Shown here in pieces: positions 22,310 through 32,897 of a stretch of DNA of 64,000 nucleotides (position 1 is the first letter of the stretch; each line of letters starts with the position of its first letter). A model generated the notes under the pieces. It was not told the origin of the DNA. It worked only from the letters and a program-made list of their open reading frames with translations, and did not search any database. The translations under genes and the position numbers were made by a program. This DNA comes from Mesorhabditis belari (Eukaryota; Nematoda; Chromadorea; Rhabditida; Rhabditidae). The stretch is from NCBI GenBank assembly GCA_958450365.1, contig CAUEEP010000245.1, positions 682,001 through 746,000 on the forward strand, read 5' to 3'.

Positions 22310-25257
22310 TCACCAGGGACGGCCAGGAGCGCCCACATCAAGAATGGCAGTACGTTTCTCGTATGAAGGAGAGAGATAGTCGAATTTTGAAGGGTCCGCC
22401 AAAGCTTTCGTCTAAAAATGAGGAACAGTAGATGTATCAAATAGCATTAAATATGCAAATTCATTTTTAATTTACTGTGTAAACGCCAAAGCGCAAACCT
22501 GCAATCCGGGGTATCGCTTTTCGATTTCGGCGCCTCGCATGATCACGGGGCGTTCAGGTGATGTCTCAATTCCTCGAAGATGAGCCCAATCTCGGGCCTC
22601 GTATTTCCAATAATAGTAGATCACCTAGACAGCTCATCAAAAATATGTATTTTAAAAATTTAACGAAATACCTGTAAACCAAGGAAAGCAAAGATGAATT
22701 TCGGTACAACAACACGAATCGCCGTTCCTAAAGAGATTTTCAAAGAAAATACTTTATCGACATACCATGATAAACTCCAAATGTTGGTTTCAAAAAATGT
22801 TTGTAGAGTTTATCGAGTGGCCATCTGAAAATATAAATTTGCATTTATATTCTAAGACCATAATTTACATTTGATCTTCATTAATTTTCATTTAACCCTC
22901 AAATAAAAGAAGAAAGAAAGTTAGCATTACATTTTATATTATTCTTCCTATGAGTTTTTACGAACTAACTAGACTAGTGGGCTTTTTCATGTTATTTTAT
23001 GTAATTATTTCTAAAATTCTGGTGTTAGTTTCATGCTACGTCATTGATCTTTGAATTAAAAGGCACTTGATTCAATTTTTTAACTTCAGAAGGCTTCTAA
23101 AGAAAAAGTAAGACACTCGAAAGATGGAGGAGGAAAAACACCCACGCGCACACCTCAAAAAGTCAAAAGAAGACCGTACTTTCTTCGAATTCATTAAATA
23201 CGTGTTTTTAAGAACCGGTAAAGAAAGAGAGAAGATCCAAAAAGGAGTCACGATCACGACGGCCAAGTACACATACGAAGTGCTAGAGTTACTGGGACCT
23301 GGCGGATTTGGAGACGTCTATCGAGTGAACGATGAAAAGGGAAAAGTAGGGATTTCACTAATTAGTTTTTGATCAACATCCTTTAGTCATATGCTACGAA
23401 AACGGAAACCGATAGCCAACACATCAACAAGCAGCTGCTGCGACTCAAACTTGAAACCAGTGTGCTTGTGGAATGCGAAAAGGCATGGTTACTGGTTTAT
23501 CCCAATAAATGGCTCATCATACCACAGGCGCTCGATGCAATAAGAGATCTAGCTACACTCGACTGGCTACATTCACAGGTGGAATCATTTTTTTTGTTCT
23601 AATCTGCCGTTATTTAAGGGATATCAAATCACAAAACTTCGCGATTGAATTGGTTGAACAACAGCAACAAGAAACGATCTTCATGTTGAACTTTGGCATT
23701 GCAAGGAGATAAATTGATTCGGAGAAGAGATTAAAGTGAGTTACTCATTTAACCATAAGTGCCGATCCTTTTTAGGCCAAGGGGAAAGACCAAGTTCATC
23801 GGGACTGTTCGCTTTGCGTCAAGAAATTGCCACATGAATGTTGAACAGGGACGAAAAGATGACCTAGAGGTGTTTACTTTATTGCAAGTTTTAAGTTATC
23901 TATCTTAAGGTGTGGTGTTATATGCTGATCGATCTTTTCGATCAAAATCTTGTTCCGTGCCGGAGGAAAGTCAACAAGGAAGAAGTGCTAAGCCTGAAGA
24001 AATCCTTCTTTCACTTTAACAAAAAATGTTTGTTCTACCGGATTTTCATTCAGTATGAAATTTAGTTAACGCCATTTTCGATAAAGTGCCAAAGGACTTC
24101 AGACGAGTGATAAAATTTGTTGACGAATTGGCGTACAGCTCTGCGCCCGATTATGGTACTATTCGAATGAGCTTTCTCCTCTAGATAATCAATTAACTTA
24201 GATTTTAGGAACAAAGAATTGCTCGAGAAGAAGGAATTGATTGAAGAGCCCCTCCTCAATGGATTGGCAAAAAAAGGACCCTAAAAAAGTAAGCATTTAA
24301 TCTACTTCTGGCCTATAAGCCTTTTAGAAATACAAAAACGATTCAGTGAAGAAAGGTGACGATAGAAGCAAAGACAAAGAAGACGAGAATAGCGCTGATG
24401 AAAAGGAAGAGCCACAGTAAATGTCTGATATTTCTGTTTCTCGTTAACTAAACTGATTAGAGGAAAAAAAAGAAGATCCAGAAAGGCAGATCCTAAAAGT
24501 CAAGTGGAAAAGTAGGGGTTTGACAATATAAAATCATTGTTTTGTGCTTAGGAAAATGTGAGACAAAGCAGGATGCAAACTACTAGGAAGTGAAAGTGGT
24601 AGTGCAGCAAATGGAAAACAACCCAGTATACAAACAAATGAAAGAATTGTTCGGTCGAAGGCACCTTTTCCAATTCGTTAAATCAACACTTATTTTAGTG
24701 CCAGGAAAAGCGAAAACCTGAAGAAACAAGCCAAACCGTCGAATTGAAACAAACGCAAAATAGACCAACCATCTTCAAAAATTGGTAGTAATAACTCTTA
24801 CAATTTTGTGTTGGATTAATGAACCATTGCACTATAAATAACCTGTAAAGAATTCGAATCGGATTGAGTTGTCTGTGAACTGCATCAACAGCAATCGGTT
24901 CATCGGGATGTAGATTTTGATCCTAAACAAAGCAAATATTGGTTTCTTCAAAATTTACGACTAAAATGTTCCCAATACCAGTAAACCATACTTTAACCCA
25001 TTTCATACGCCATTCACGTTCAGCCGGTGTCAATCCGCGCGCTCGAGCCCTCTCATCAGCCATGTGCATTTCCAACGACATTGCATTACCACCCCTAAAT
25101 TAATAAAATTGTCTTAGCATGACCAAACTTAAGTGTTATTAAAATCTTACCGATGCAATGGCTTGTCGCCGGTTGGATCCAACTTTGGCGGAGGCAATCC
25201 TGAACGGGTATATGGTGAATTTCCGGCACGTTCAGGTTTAACATAGTAGTTACCCAT
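22310..25257 (-). CDS. NDUFB6: NADH:ubiquinone oxidoreductase subunit NDUFB6 (B17)
   Basis: Accessory membrane-arm subunit of mitochondrial complex I. Seven phase-consistent exons on the minus strand: 25151-25257, 24992-25094, 24843-24922, 22766-22824, 22672-22727, 22499-22624, 22310-22411; 210 residues. The match to the B17 family runs through RGLTPAEREWRMKWVKDQ and DEPIAVDAV, then WPLDKLYKHFL...GVYHGTA followed by one hydrophobic segment (VVVPKFIFAFLGLQVIYYYW) and a polar C-terminal tail. The ATG lies 3 bases after a 3' splice site (TTTTTCAG), so the mRNA is probably trans-spliced. The 2.0-kb intron at 22825-24842 contains a kinase-like pseudogene on the opposite strand; the other introns are under 175 bp. 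Confidence 0.88.
23124..24419 (+). pseudogene. TTBK/CK1-like protein kinase pseudogene nested in an NDUFB6 intron
   Basis: Reads as a nematode-type tau-tubulin-kinase-like domain in pieces: glycine loop LLGPGGFGDVYRV, the VAIK-type lysine in YATKTETD, QALDAIRDLATLDWLH, a catalytic-loop remnant RDIKSQNF, LNFGIARR (normally LDFGIAR), FIGTVRFASRNCHMNVEQGR and DDLE, VWCYMLIDLFDQNLVPCRR, DFRRVIKFVDELAYSSAPDY and a charged Lys/Glu/Asp tail. Lesions: the HRD junction does not join in frame, the metal-binding Asp is Asn, an in-frame TAA (23710-23712) follows FGIARR, and further stops lie beyond. Intron positions survive, so it is a duplicated gene copy and not a retrocopy. This kinase group is sperm-enriched in nematodes. 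Confidence 0.82.
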
Positions 25258-25783
25258 TTTCTGAAAAACGAACGTTTTTTTAAACGGATTGGTTAACGGA
25301 AAAAAGCATGATCAATAAAAAAGTATTGCTGACTAGATTAAGCTAACATTTTACTAGCATTGAGAGTTTACTCAGCCAAATCGGGGCCTTTGCCTTAAAA
25401 TTTTGCTCGCTTGTTGTGAGGCGTCCGATTAAACATGTACTGGGGCCTCACACGTACTTGTGAAATTATCTGTAGCTATAAGTAGCTGCAATCAAAAGAT
25501 CCCTTTAATTTACACAAAAAATAGCTAACTCCAAGATATCTAATGGTAAAAACATTCCACAATTCTTTCGTTTTTCAAATTCAAATTGTTAGACAGAAAT
25601 ATTGCCCACGAATAAAGCTTCCAAGATGTATTTATCTCTGAAGATCCAATGGTTTATTTACGATAAAACCTATTCAACTTGAAATATGACAAAACACAAA
25701 CCGGATTCAAAAGTTTCAATAGAATCGATGCTTAGATATAAGAAACTTCTACCAAACAAAAAAGACTGACAAATGGAAATCTT
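25258..25783. other. short gap between peroxiredoxin and NDUFB6 genes
   Basis: About 526 bp of AT-rich sequence; serves as 3' flank of the peroxiredoxin gene and 5' flank of NDUFB6. No extra gene seen. Confidence 0.6.
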
Positions 25784-26677
25784 TTAGTGTTTCTCGAAGA
25801 ATTCTTTGCTTCCTTTAACGTTTGGCTTGATCGTGTCTTTGCCAGGAGTCCAACCGGCTGGGCAGACCTCTCCGTGCTGAAATATATTGAATAGTAAATG
25901 TTTAAGCCAAAATAGTGACTGACAAATTTGGTTCAACTACATCCATTTTCCATTTTCATTTTGGTTTTGGCTTGTTGACAGTTGACACATATGTAGGACC
26001 CTAATTTTTACCTTGTCAACAAATTGGAAGGCTTGAACCAATCGAAGAGTTTCATCAACAGATCGTCCGACAGGCAAGTCATTGATGGTAATTTGGCGCA
26101 AAATTCCCTTGGGATCAATAATGAAAAGTCCTAAACAAATTCTTGTAAAGCTTACCATAAAAATAATTTAAAAAACGAACCTCGGAAAGCAATTCCCTCA
26201 TCCTCCTTCAAGACACCGTAGTCCTTCGAGATTTGATGGTTGGTGTCAGCAATCACGGGGATGTTCATGTCACCAAGACCTCCATGCTTTCTTGGGGTTT
26301 GAATCCAAGCAAGATGGCTAAACAAAAACAATGAGGATGATCATCAAAACAACAAACCTGAAGACTGAATCGGTCGAGCAGGCCAACACAGTGACACCAA
26401 GCTTCTTGAACTCTTCAAAACGATCAGAAAAGGCAATGATCTCAGTTGGGCAAACAAAAGTGCTAAAATATGAGGAGTGACTTTAATTTCTCTCCAGCTT
26501 ACAAATCCAAAGGATAGAAGAAGAGAACTACGTAGTGACCCTTGTAGTCTGAGAGCTTGACTTGCTTGAAGTCGCCATCCACGACTGCCTAAACCAACAA
26601 ATGTTTCAGAAACAATTAAAAAGAATTACCTGAGCATCAAACTCGGGGGCAGGCTTTCCAATGAAGGCTTTCGACAT
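25784..26677 (-). CDS. typical 2-Cys peroxiredoxin
   Basis: Thiol peroxidase of the PRDX1-4 type, reducing H2O2 and organic peroxides with thioredoxin. Exon 1 is 26630-26677 and the last exon 25784-25876, with four between; 195 residues. [13 protein letters not shown] at the start, peroxidatic Cys49 in [14 protein letters not shown] at 92-95, [12 protein letters not shown], resolving Cys170 in [12 protein letters not shown]. The GGLG motif normally pairs with a C-terminal YF motif in hyperoxidation-sensitive enzymes; here the tail reads KEFFEKH, so the Tyr is Phe. The ATG follows a 3' splice site (AATTTCAG) directly. An upstream ATG at about 27153 would be out of frame. Confidence 0.95.
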
Positions 26678-27574
26678 CTGAAATTTACAAAATATAGAAA
26701 AACCTTAAGAAAAGATAAATGTAGCATTAATCCTAGGATTCGAAATCGTCATTGGAATCTTTCAATTATTGACTGAAATGATGTAAGCTAAAAAGGGGTT
26801 TCTAGAAAATTTTAAACTACGGCCTATGAATACTACAAAGAAACGCGGCGCGAGATGAGATAAGATAAGGACAGAAGAACTACATAGCATCCCTCTATGA
26901 AATTACGTTTTGCGATCTACGAAAGATACCGCCCCTTTTTCGAAAAATCGATTCAATTTTTGCGACAGTGAGAGGCTGGAAAAATAGCGAAGGTCATTGC
27001 TGTGAGGAACATACAGGGCGAAAAGAGAAACACGGCAACACCCCTGCTGAAAAGAGGGAAGAAACTAAACATACAGACGCGTGAACACATTCATTTAACC
27101 ATATTCACCGTTTGTTTTCTGCCGTTTCAAAAAGAACTTACAGGAACAGTCATGGCGAAATAAAGCTATATTTTGAGTGAATTGAATGAATATGAATTGG
27201 CACTAGTTATGAATTTAGCTTTTCCATAATTGTGAAATGCGAATGTAATTTGAGACGCGCGACTCGGAAAAGCGGCTTTTGACTTAAAATGAATCTCACA
27301 AATGAGGTTTTCAAGCACATTTTATCGAAAAAACTTACCCCAAAAAGATTTGTGCGATACATAAATTAATTTATGAATCGGAAGCACCAATAAAAGCAAG
27401 TAAACCAAGTAAGGGTTGCCATAGTCACCAGTGTGAGAATTTCAAATAGCAATAGTCAAAGAAAACTTCTCAAAGTAGTAAAATGCTTAAGAATTCATTT
27501 ATTAAAATCAACAAACAAGCAAAACACAGTAACTAATAAACAAAGAACTTTAAAAAAATATACGAATCACAGCT
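26678..27574. other. 5' flank of the peroxiredoxin gene and 3' flank of ALG2
   Basis: No gene seen. TTTATT at 27498-27503 is the reverse complement of AATAAA, about 75 bp past the ALG2 stop, and is a plausible polyadenylation signal. Confidence 0.5.
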
Positions 27575-29870
27575 TCAATCAACCGGCAATCCGCGAATAA
27601 TTCGATCAAATTGCGTCGCAAAGGCCTCAAAAGCAAATAATCGTTGCACCCGTTTTGGACCCTCTTTGGCAGCCAACAATCTAAAATTTGCATAAATTAA
27701 TACAGCATAGTAATGTGGAAAAATGTTCCCCGAAAAAAATCATCCTATTATTTCTGCATCATTTCGTAAGCATGTCGACTATGTCAAATGAAGGAATACC
27801 ATCAGATCTGATCATTGATCCACCAGAAATTACGGTATGTTTTTATTTTTAACTAATCAATATTTGACCAAATGAGAGTTCTAAAATCTTCTCTAGATGA
27901 AAGCTGCTGGTGATAAATTTGCCCTACAGATCATCAAAAAATCGCAAAAGGTTTAGTTATCCGATCCTACTAGAATAAGACCTTTTTAGGAAAAGTCATC
28001 GAGTAATGAAATGTATCGGATCGACCCCGTTTATAGTATTATCGAGCCCAATCAAGGAGCTTCACTCGAAATCCAACGAATGGTAAATTAAAACGTTTCA
28101 ATCTATGAATTGTTTATTTCTAGATCGTAGTGCCTAAAGTCGATAAGCTCGTCGTCGAATACATGTACTGTGCAGAGAAACCTCCTAACGCCGAACAGCA
28201 TTTCAAAGCAAACGCCAAGAAAGGATCGATCAACGTCAAGCTAACCACCAACTAGATTATGATATTTATGGAGAACTTTTATTTTAGGTTTTCAAGTACA
28301 AATGTTTCTAAGTCTTATGGGCCTTTTGCTTTGTTTGATTAAATCAAGCACCTTAAATCCTCTCGTTGTAGTATTGTTTTCATTGCTTCTGCAAACTGTT
28401 GTGGTGCCTGCTCCAAAAGGAACCCAGTTTTCCCGTCGTCAATCGTTTCCATTGGTCCTAAATCAACAATTTGTATGATAGTTTTAACATATTATACCTC
28501 CAGAATTCACAGCTATTACGGGTTTGCCAAGGTACATAGACTCAATGGGCACAATACCAAAATGCTCATTGTGCGGAGTATAAAGAACGGCTGTTGCACG
28601 TTTCAGTAAATATGCCTTTTCTCGATCAGCTAAGTGTAAAAAGATCAGTTAATATTATTCAAAACTTACATGGAGACTTGAGAAATACAATATGTCGCGA
28701 TGGAATATCGTTAGCCAACGCAAGGTCAACCAATTCACGATAATAAGTCACGTTTTCTTGATTAAGCTTGTCATATCCTCCGGCAATAACCTAAGCTTCA
28801 AATAAAAGTGCTTCAAGAAAGCAAATACCAGACATGTATGATCAAATTCCGTAGCAGATAAAATGTGACGAAGATGTGCTAAAAAAGTTCTTTAATGAAA
28901 GCAAATGAAATAGGTACCGTAGGCTTTAACTGCCAAAGCGACATTTTTCTTGACTTCGTATCGATTTAATGACATGAATACAAACTTCGCATCTTCAGGA
29001 ATCTGAATGGTAAACACTAAAATGTTACATGTTGCACTGACTTCTTCAACCGTTCGTGTTTCAATCTCGTCAAAATATTTCATGTTGAGTGATGGATACA
29101 CGACCTCTAATTTATGATCTGAATAGTATTTATTATATTCCTTAAAATGCTTTTTCTTACCTTTCAAAGATTTAAAAGTGCTACGAACAACTCCGGCAGT
29201 GTACTGACTGTTCACACAAATTATATCAGCCATCCCTGTCGTCCACTCCTCGAAAGAATCTAGTAAAAATCTAAAGAGGAACACTTTAATTAAAAGCTGA
29301 AAACATACCTATACATAGATTTCAAATACGTTTTCCTTTCGGTGAGAAGCATATCCGGATAATGACAATAAAATATCCTCCTGGCGCTTGAAAACAGCTT
29401 GAAAACCAGCAAACACGCAGAAACCTGTAAAAATCTATTAAAAGTTGCAGTCAGCTATTTATGGTACTCTTAGATATCAACTCTTTAAAAATCAACTTGG
29501 TCGCAAACAACGACATCAAAATCCATCTTTAGGCAAATCGCAATGGCAGCAAAAATCATTCGAATGTACGCACAAAGAGCAAAAAATCTGCCCAATATGT
29601 GTCTCGGAAAGAGTTTTATAACTCTGACATCTAAATAACAACATTTACAAATAAATTCCAATCGAAATAAACCTAATTCCTTTGTTTCGCTGAACGCATG
29701 CGACTCGTCATATTGTGCTGTCACTATTTTTACATCGTGGTGTTTATTCTAAAATAAACAATGGCGAAAGGAGAAAATAATTTACCGACTTTCAATGCAA
29801 TTGCCGCATCAATAATAAGACGTTCGGCACCTCCAATTCCAAGGTCCGGGTGCAAAAAGAGGACCTTCAT
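27575..29870 (-). CDS. ALG2: ALG2 alpha-1,3/1,6-mannosyltransferase
   Basis: ER-membrane glycosyltransferase adding the second and third mannoses to the dolichol-linked oligosaccharide. Twelve exons on the minus strand: 29790-29870, 29673-29748, 29497-29630, 29309-29424, 29161-29270, 29042-29118, 28918-29002, 28829-28878, 28670-28790, 28498-28629, 28352-28457, 27575-27680; all phases agree, 397 residues. GT4-family motifs in order: [104 protein letters not shown] (acidic donor-site motif), [17 protein letters not shown]. Intron 1 must use a GTCGGT donor to keep the alignment to ALG2 ungapped. The last intron (27681-28351) contains an MSP-domain gene on the other strand. Confidence 0.95.
27772..28255 (+). 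CDS. small MSP-domain protein nested in the last intron of ALG2
   Basis: Four phase-consistent exons: 27772-27834, 27897-27950, 27990-28082, 28124-28255; 113 residues. Single major-sperm-protein fold: [20 protein letters not shown], then the second half [20 protein letters not shown], and strands [11 protein letters not shown] and [10 protein letters not shown]. Size matches the small sperm-specific MSP-domain proteins of nematodes, in which the domain is usually nearly the whole protein; such proteins act in amoeboid sperm or bind membrane partners. A second in-frame ATG lies at 27781. It sits wholly within an ALG2 intron on the opposite strand, and its own introns argue against a recent retrocopy. 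Confidence 0.85.
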
Positions 29871-30193
29871 CCAGCGTTCTAAAAATTAAACAACATATAA
29901 ATTCAATGCCTTTAACTTATTTATTCTTCAAAAATACACCATTTATAAATTTTTTTATAATGATGTAAAGGATTCTCCTGCAGAAGTGACAGCAACGTGT
30001 CTTTACTCTCACCTCTCGTCTTTTTTTCTTTTCCCTCTCCATCGATTTTCGGTGGATAACAAACTGAGAAAACAACCGTTTTGAAACGATTTCTATAAAG
30101 TTTTGCAAGAAAAAGCCTTTATGGTTTTTGTTATTTTTTAAAGTTAAATTAAAGTTTAAAGTTAAACATAGAATCAATCTTACACATTTAGAA
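29871..30193. other. divergent promoter interval, ALG2 and the type I membrane protein
   Basis: Only 323 bp separate the two start codons, which point away from each other. It contains a purine/pyrimidine-rich stretch and short direct repeats of AAAGTTAAA near 30140-30165. No coding sequence supported. Confidence 0.55.
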
Positions 30194-31761
30194 ATGCGGG
30201 GCTATATTTATATAGCCACATTTTTGGCTGCCGTTTTGGCAAGTGATCTATCATTTTGTCAACGAAAGTGTCGAGACAAGTACGATAATGAGCCCCAAGT
30301 AAAATTGTTATTTTTTTGCATTAATTCAATAATATTTTAGCAAGGAGCTTGCTTTGTGGGTTGTAAAAACCGAAAAAATGACATTGGAATGTTTCTCTTC
30401 ATCGACTGTTATCGAAAATGTGAATCCATCTACGAGAACTCGACAAATAATGAAGCATCAGCCTGTCATTTTGCATGCGGCCTTCCTATGATCAATTCCG
30501 TTTTCGTAAGCACAATGACCAACTTGTGCTAACTAGTGGCGTCCGTTATAGATGAGCATGAACTACAACGGGAAGGGAAAGCCAGAAGTTCAAGTTATCA
30601 AGCATGATGGCCCCAAAGAAGACCGATCGGTTGAAAATTCTGTAAGTTTCCGACAGTAGCCAATAAAAGAAATTGTTGTAGGATCTTCCAAGTCACGATC
30701 TCTTCCAAATCTTTGGACAAAAGCCTCTTCAGAAAAGTTCCGCAGAGGATCACTTCGAGAGGCATTAATCATTCAGTCAGATGAGATAAATTGTAAGATT
30801 TAGCTTCGAAGATAGCTTCGACAGAATGTTTGCCCAAATGAGGGAACGGTTCTTTAAGAATTTTGATTCTTCCGACAACTCATTTCAGGTTATTTAGCCC
30901 CAAAAAGCGTGCCTAACAACATAAACTTTAGTCTAATCATCCAAAAAGTTTTGGTTCCAACGGTTTTGCACAATCTGAGCAACAAGGTTGGTCTTTAAAA
31001 GCATAATTGATGCATGATTTGAATGTTGTTGTGCAGGTGAAGTTGGTAATATAAATCAATTCGGCGAGCCAATCCTGTTTGTACACCCTCTTTCTAAAGC
31101 TGAAGAGCTGTCTAACGATGACGATGACTTTAATTCAAATGGATGGCAAGGTGAATACCTAACGTTGACGACAAATCAGTTCCATCTAACTTTGCGTGTC
31201 GAAGCTAGCTAACAATGTTCTTTGCTTGTATTTTAAGAATAATCAAGCAATTTAGGCTCTCAACAACCCTGGTACAACAAGGAGCGCCTTCCACTGATTT
31301 TCCAGGTTGGTCTTGGAAACAAAAACTTACAGCTGTCTTTGTGCTGGCCAAAGAAACTTTAGATTTGTTTCTTGGCTCTTTCGCTTCTCGCGATTCTCTG
31401 CGCTATCTTCATCTTCACTCGTATTTTGAAAAGCCGCTCTGAACGATATCAAAGAGTGGTGAATTTCAACACCCAGCCTTTACTTCTTATTTTCTAGACC
31501 AACTGTGGACGAATGGCAAGCGTTTCGGTAGTGCCAGGGAGCAAAGCTATGCCACTTCACTTTGAGAAAAACGTAAACCAAAACGGTTTTAATAGCACAA
31601 AGCGTTTCACAGGTTCCTTTTGAATATGGACCACCAAAGGATGGTGTACCCCCGCCATCATATGATCAACTCAGCCTCGGTAGCGTTCATAAAAAAGTTT
31701 GTTTTGCTACTGAACAAGCTTTAAGCCAAAGGGATTTTAGCTCAATCAAACTGCTGAATGA
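30194..31761 (+). CDS. secreted or type I membrane protein with Cys-rich ectodomain and PPxY tail (one gene or two)
   Basis: Exons that join cleanly: 30194-30298, 30341-30505, 30552-30641, 30682 onward; then ...-30888, 30932-30986, 31037-31150, 31256-31305, 31363-31458, 31498-31572, 31613-31696, 31741-31761. Start: signal peptide MRGYIYIATFLAAVLASDLS, then Cys in pairs (QRKCRDKY, ACFVGCKN, FIDCYRKCE, ACHFACG). Downstream: charged linker (FDRMFAQMRERFFKNF), acidic stretch, one TM (FLALSLLAILCAIFIFTRIL), basic stop-transfer RSRSERYQR and a tail with PPPSYDQLSL. The frame between 30682 and 30888 is unresolved: exon 4 reaches a TAA at 30766-30768, so the first part may be a separate 148-residue secreted protein. 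No homolog recognised. Confidence 0.6.
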
Positions 31762-32897
31762 GAAGTCTTCGAAAAGCCGCTCATTCTCATCCATGCACAC
31801 AACATTTACCTGTACACAGCATTCTATGATTTATTTAATTGTTAAGTCGGTCAGTATTAAAAGACATTTTATCTTTCATTAATAAGCACTCGTATTACCG
31901 ACTTGTTTTACGTGTAGCATTCAAGCATCATACACATTTGTAAATTTTAGCGATCTGTTATATTATTTAAACTTGCTTTTCCTGTGAATAAATAATTCAT
32001 CTTATTCTTATTTTTCATCAATAAACACTGCTCTCATTTTCCTTTTCAGTCAATGCAAAAGCAGCGAAACGTTTTTAAAGCTCCTATCGACAAAATTTCT
32101 CTGTGCCTTTGCCAAATTCCTACGTCAATAGCGCCATCCCCAAAGGGATTTTCTGGATTTCCCTTTGTATCCCACGTGCAAGATTATACCACTACCCTGC
32201 ACGAGTCATAATTCCGTCTTGAGTTTCAAATTTAAACAGTTACAAGAAAATCCTCACGTTAACTTGGTTCCAGTTGATATTGAACGTTGTTGGGGGCACG
32301 TCCGTCGTTTCCAAGTAGTCGTTGCCTCGTCTTCGTCCTCCTAAATATTTTGTTTCGACTTAATTAATTTGCAGAGGAAAAACGGAAAATATGAAATGTA
32401 GAACGTAAAAAAAATGAGCTTACGTAAAAAATGACGCTTAAGGAAAAAATCGGCAAAAAAAAATCAATGTGCCAGCACATCAGGCTTTAAGTAGCGTCTT
32501 CTAAAGTTCTAGGAGGTTCGGCGGTCCAAATTCAGCAAAAACCTCTAATAGTAAGACCAAACTAGATTACAACTCTGTGCGCGCCATAAAGAACGAAAAA
32601 AAGATAAAGATCCAAAATGAAGCTCTGAAAAGCTAAGCGGGGTTGGCTAATTTCTGCCATTTTATTTGCGCCACTTGGCGCAAATGGCCCTATTGCACAA
32701 ATAAAATGGCGGAAATTGGCCTAGGCTGCTGAGCGACGAAAAATTAAACTTCAACTCGTTGATCGAATATCATTAAAATTTAAAAATAATTAATACAGGC
32801 TTGTTTTCTAAAGCTTGTTGCGTTTTTCCCCTTTCTGCCACTTTTTTTCCTTTTACGATTTTAATTGTGGAGAATTCATTATACGTTTATGTTCCAG
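31762..32897. other. intergenic interval with a hairpin and a small minus-strand open segment
   Basis: Minus strand 32270-32344 reads GRRRGNDYLETTDVPPTTFN after a 3' splice-like site and meets a plausible donor, then a second segment ends TEL-stop near 32214; I do not recognise it and see no start exon. At 32650-32720 'aatttctgccattttatttg' is followed by an imperfect complement. The remainder is AT-rich. Confidence 0.45.

Noticed and set aside
27140..27165. Upstream ATG (MTVP) as first exon of the peroxiredoxin
   Set aside because: It would join the [13 protein letters not shown] exon out of frame, and the ATG of that exon already follows a splice acceptor.
28341..28352. ALG2 ending at the stop directly after [10 protein letters not shown]
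   Set aside because: Splicing at the GTGCTT donor to 27575-27680 keeps the phase and restores the conserved ALG2 C-terminal helix, so the longer form is better supported.
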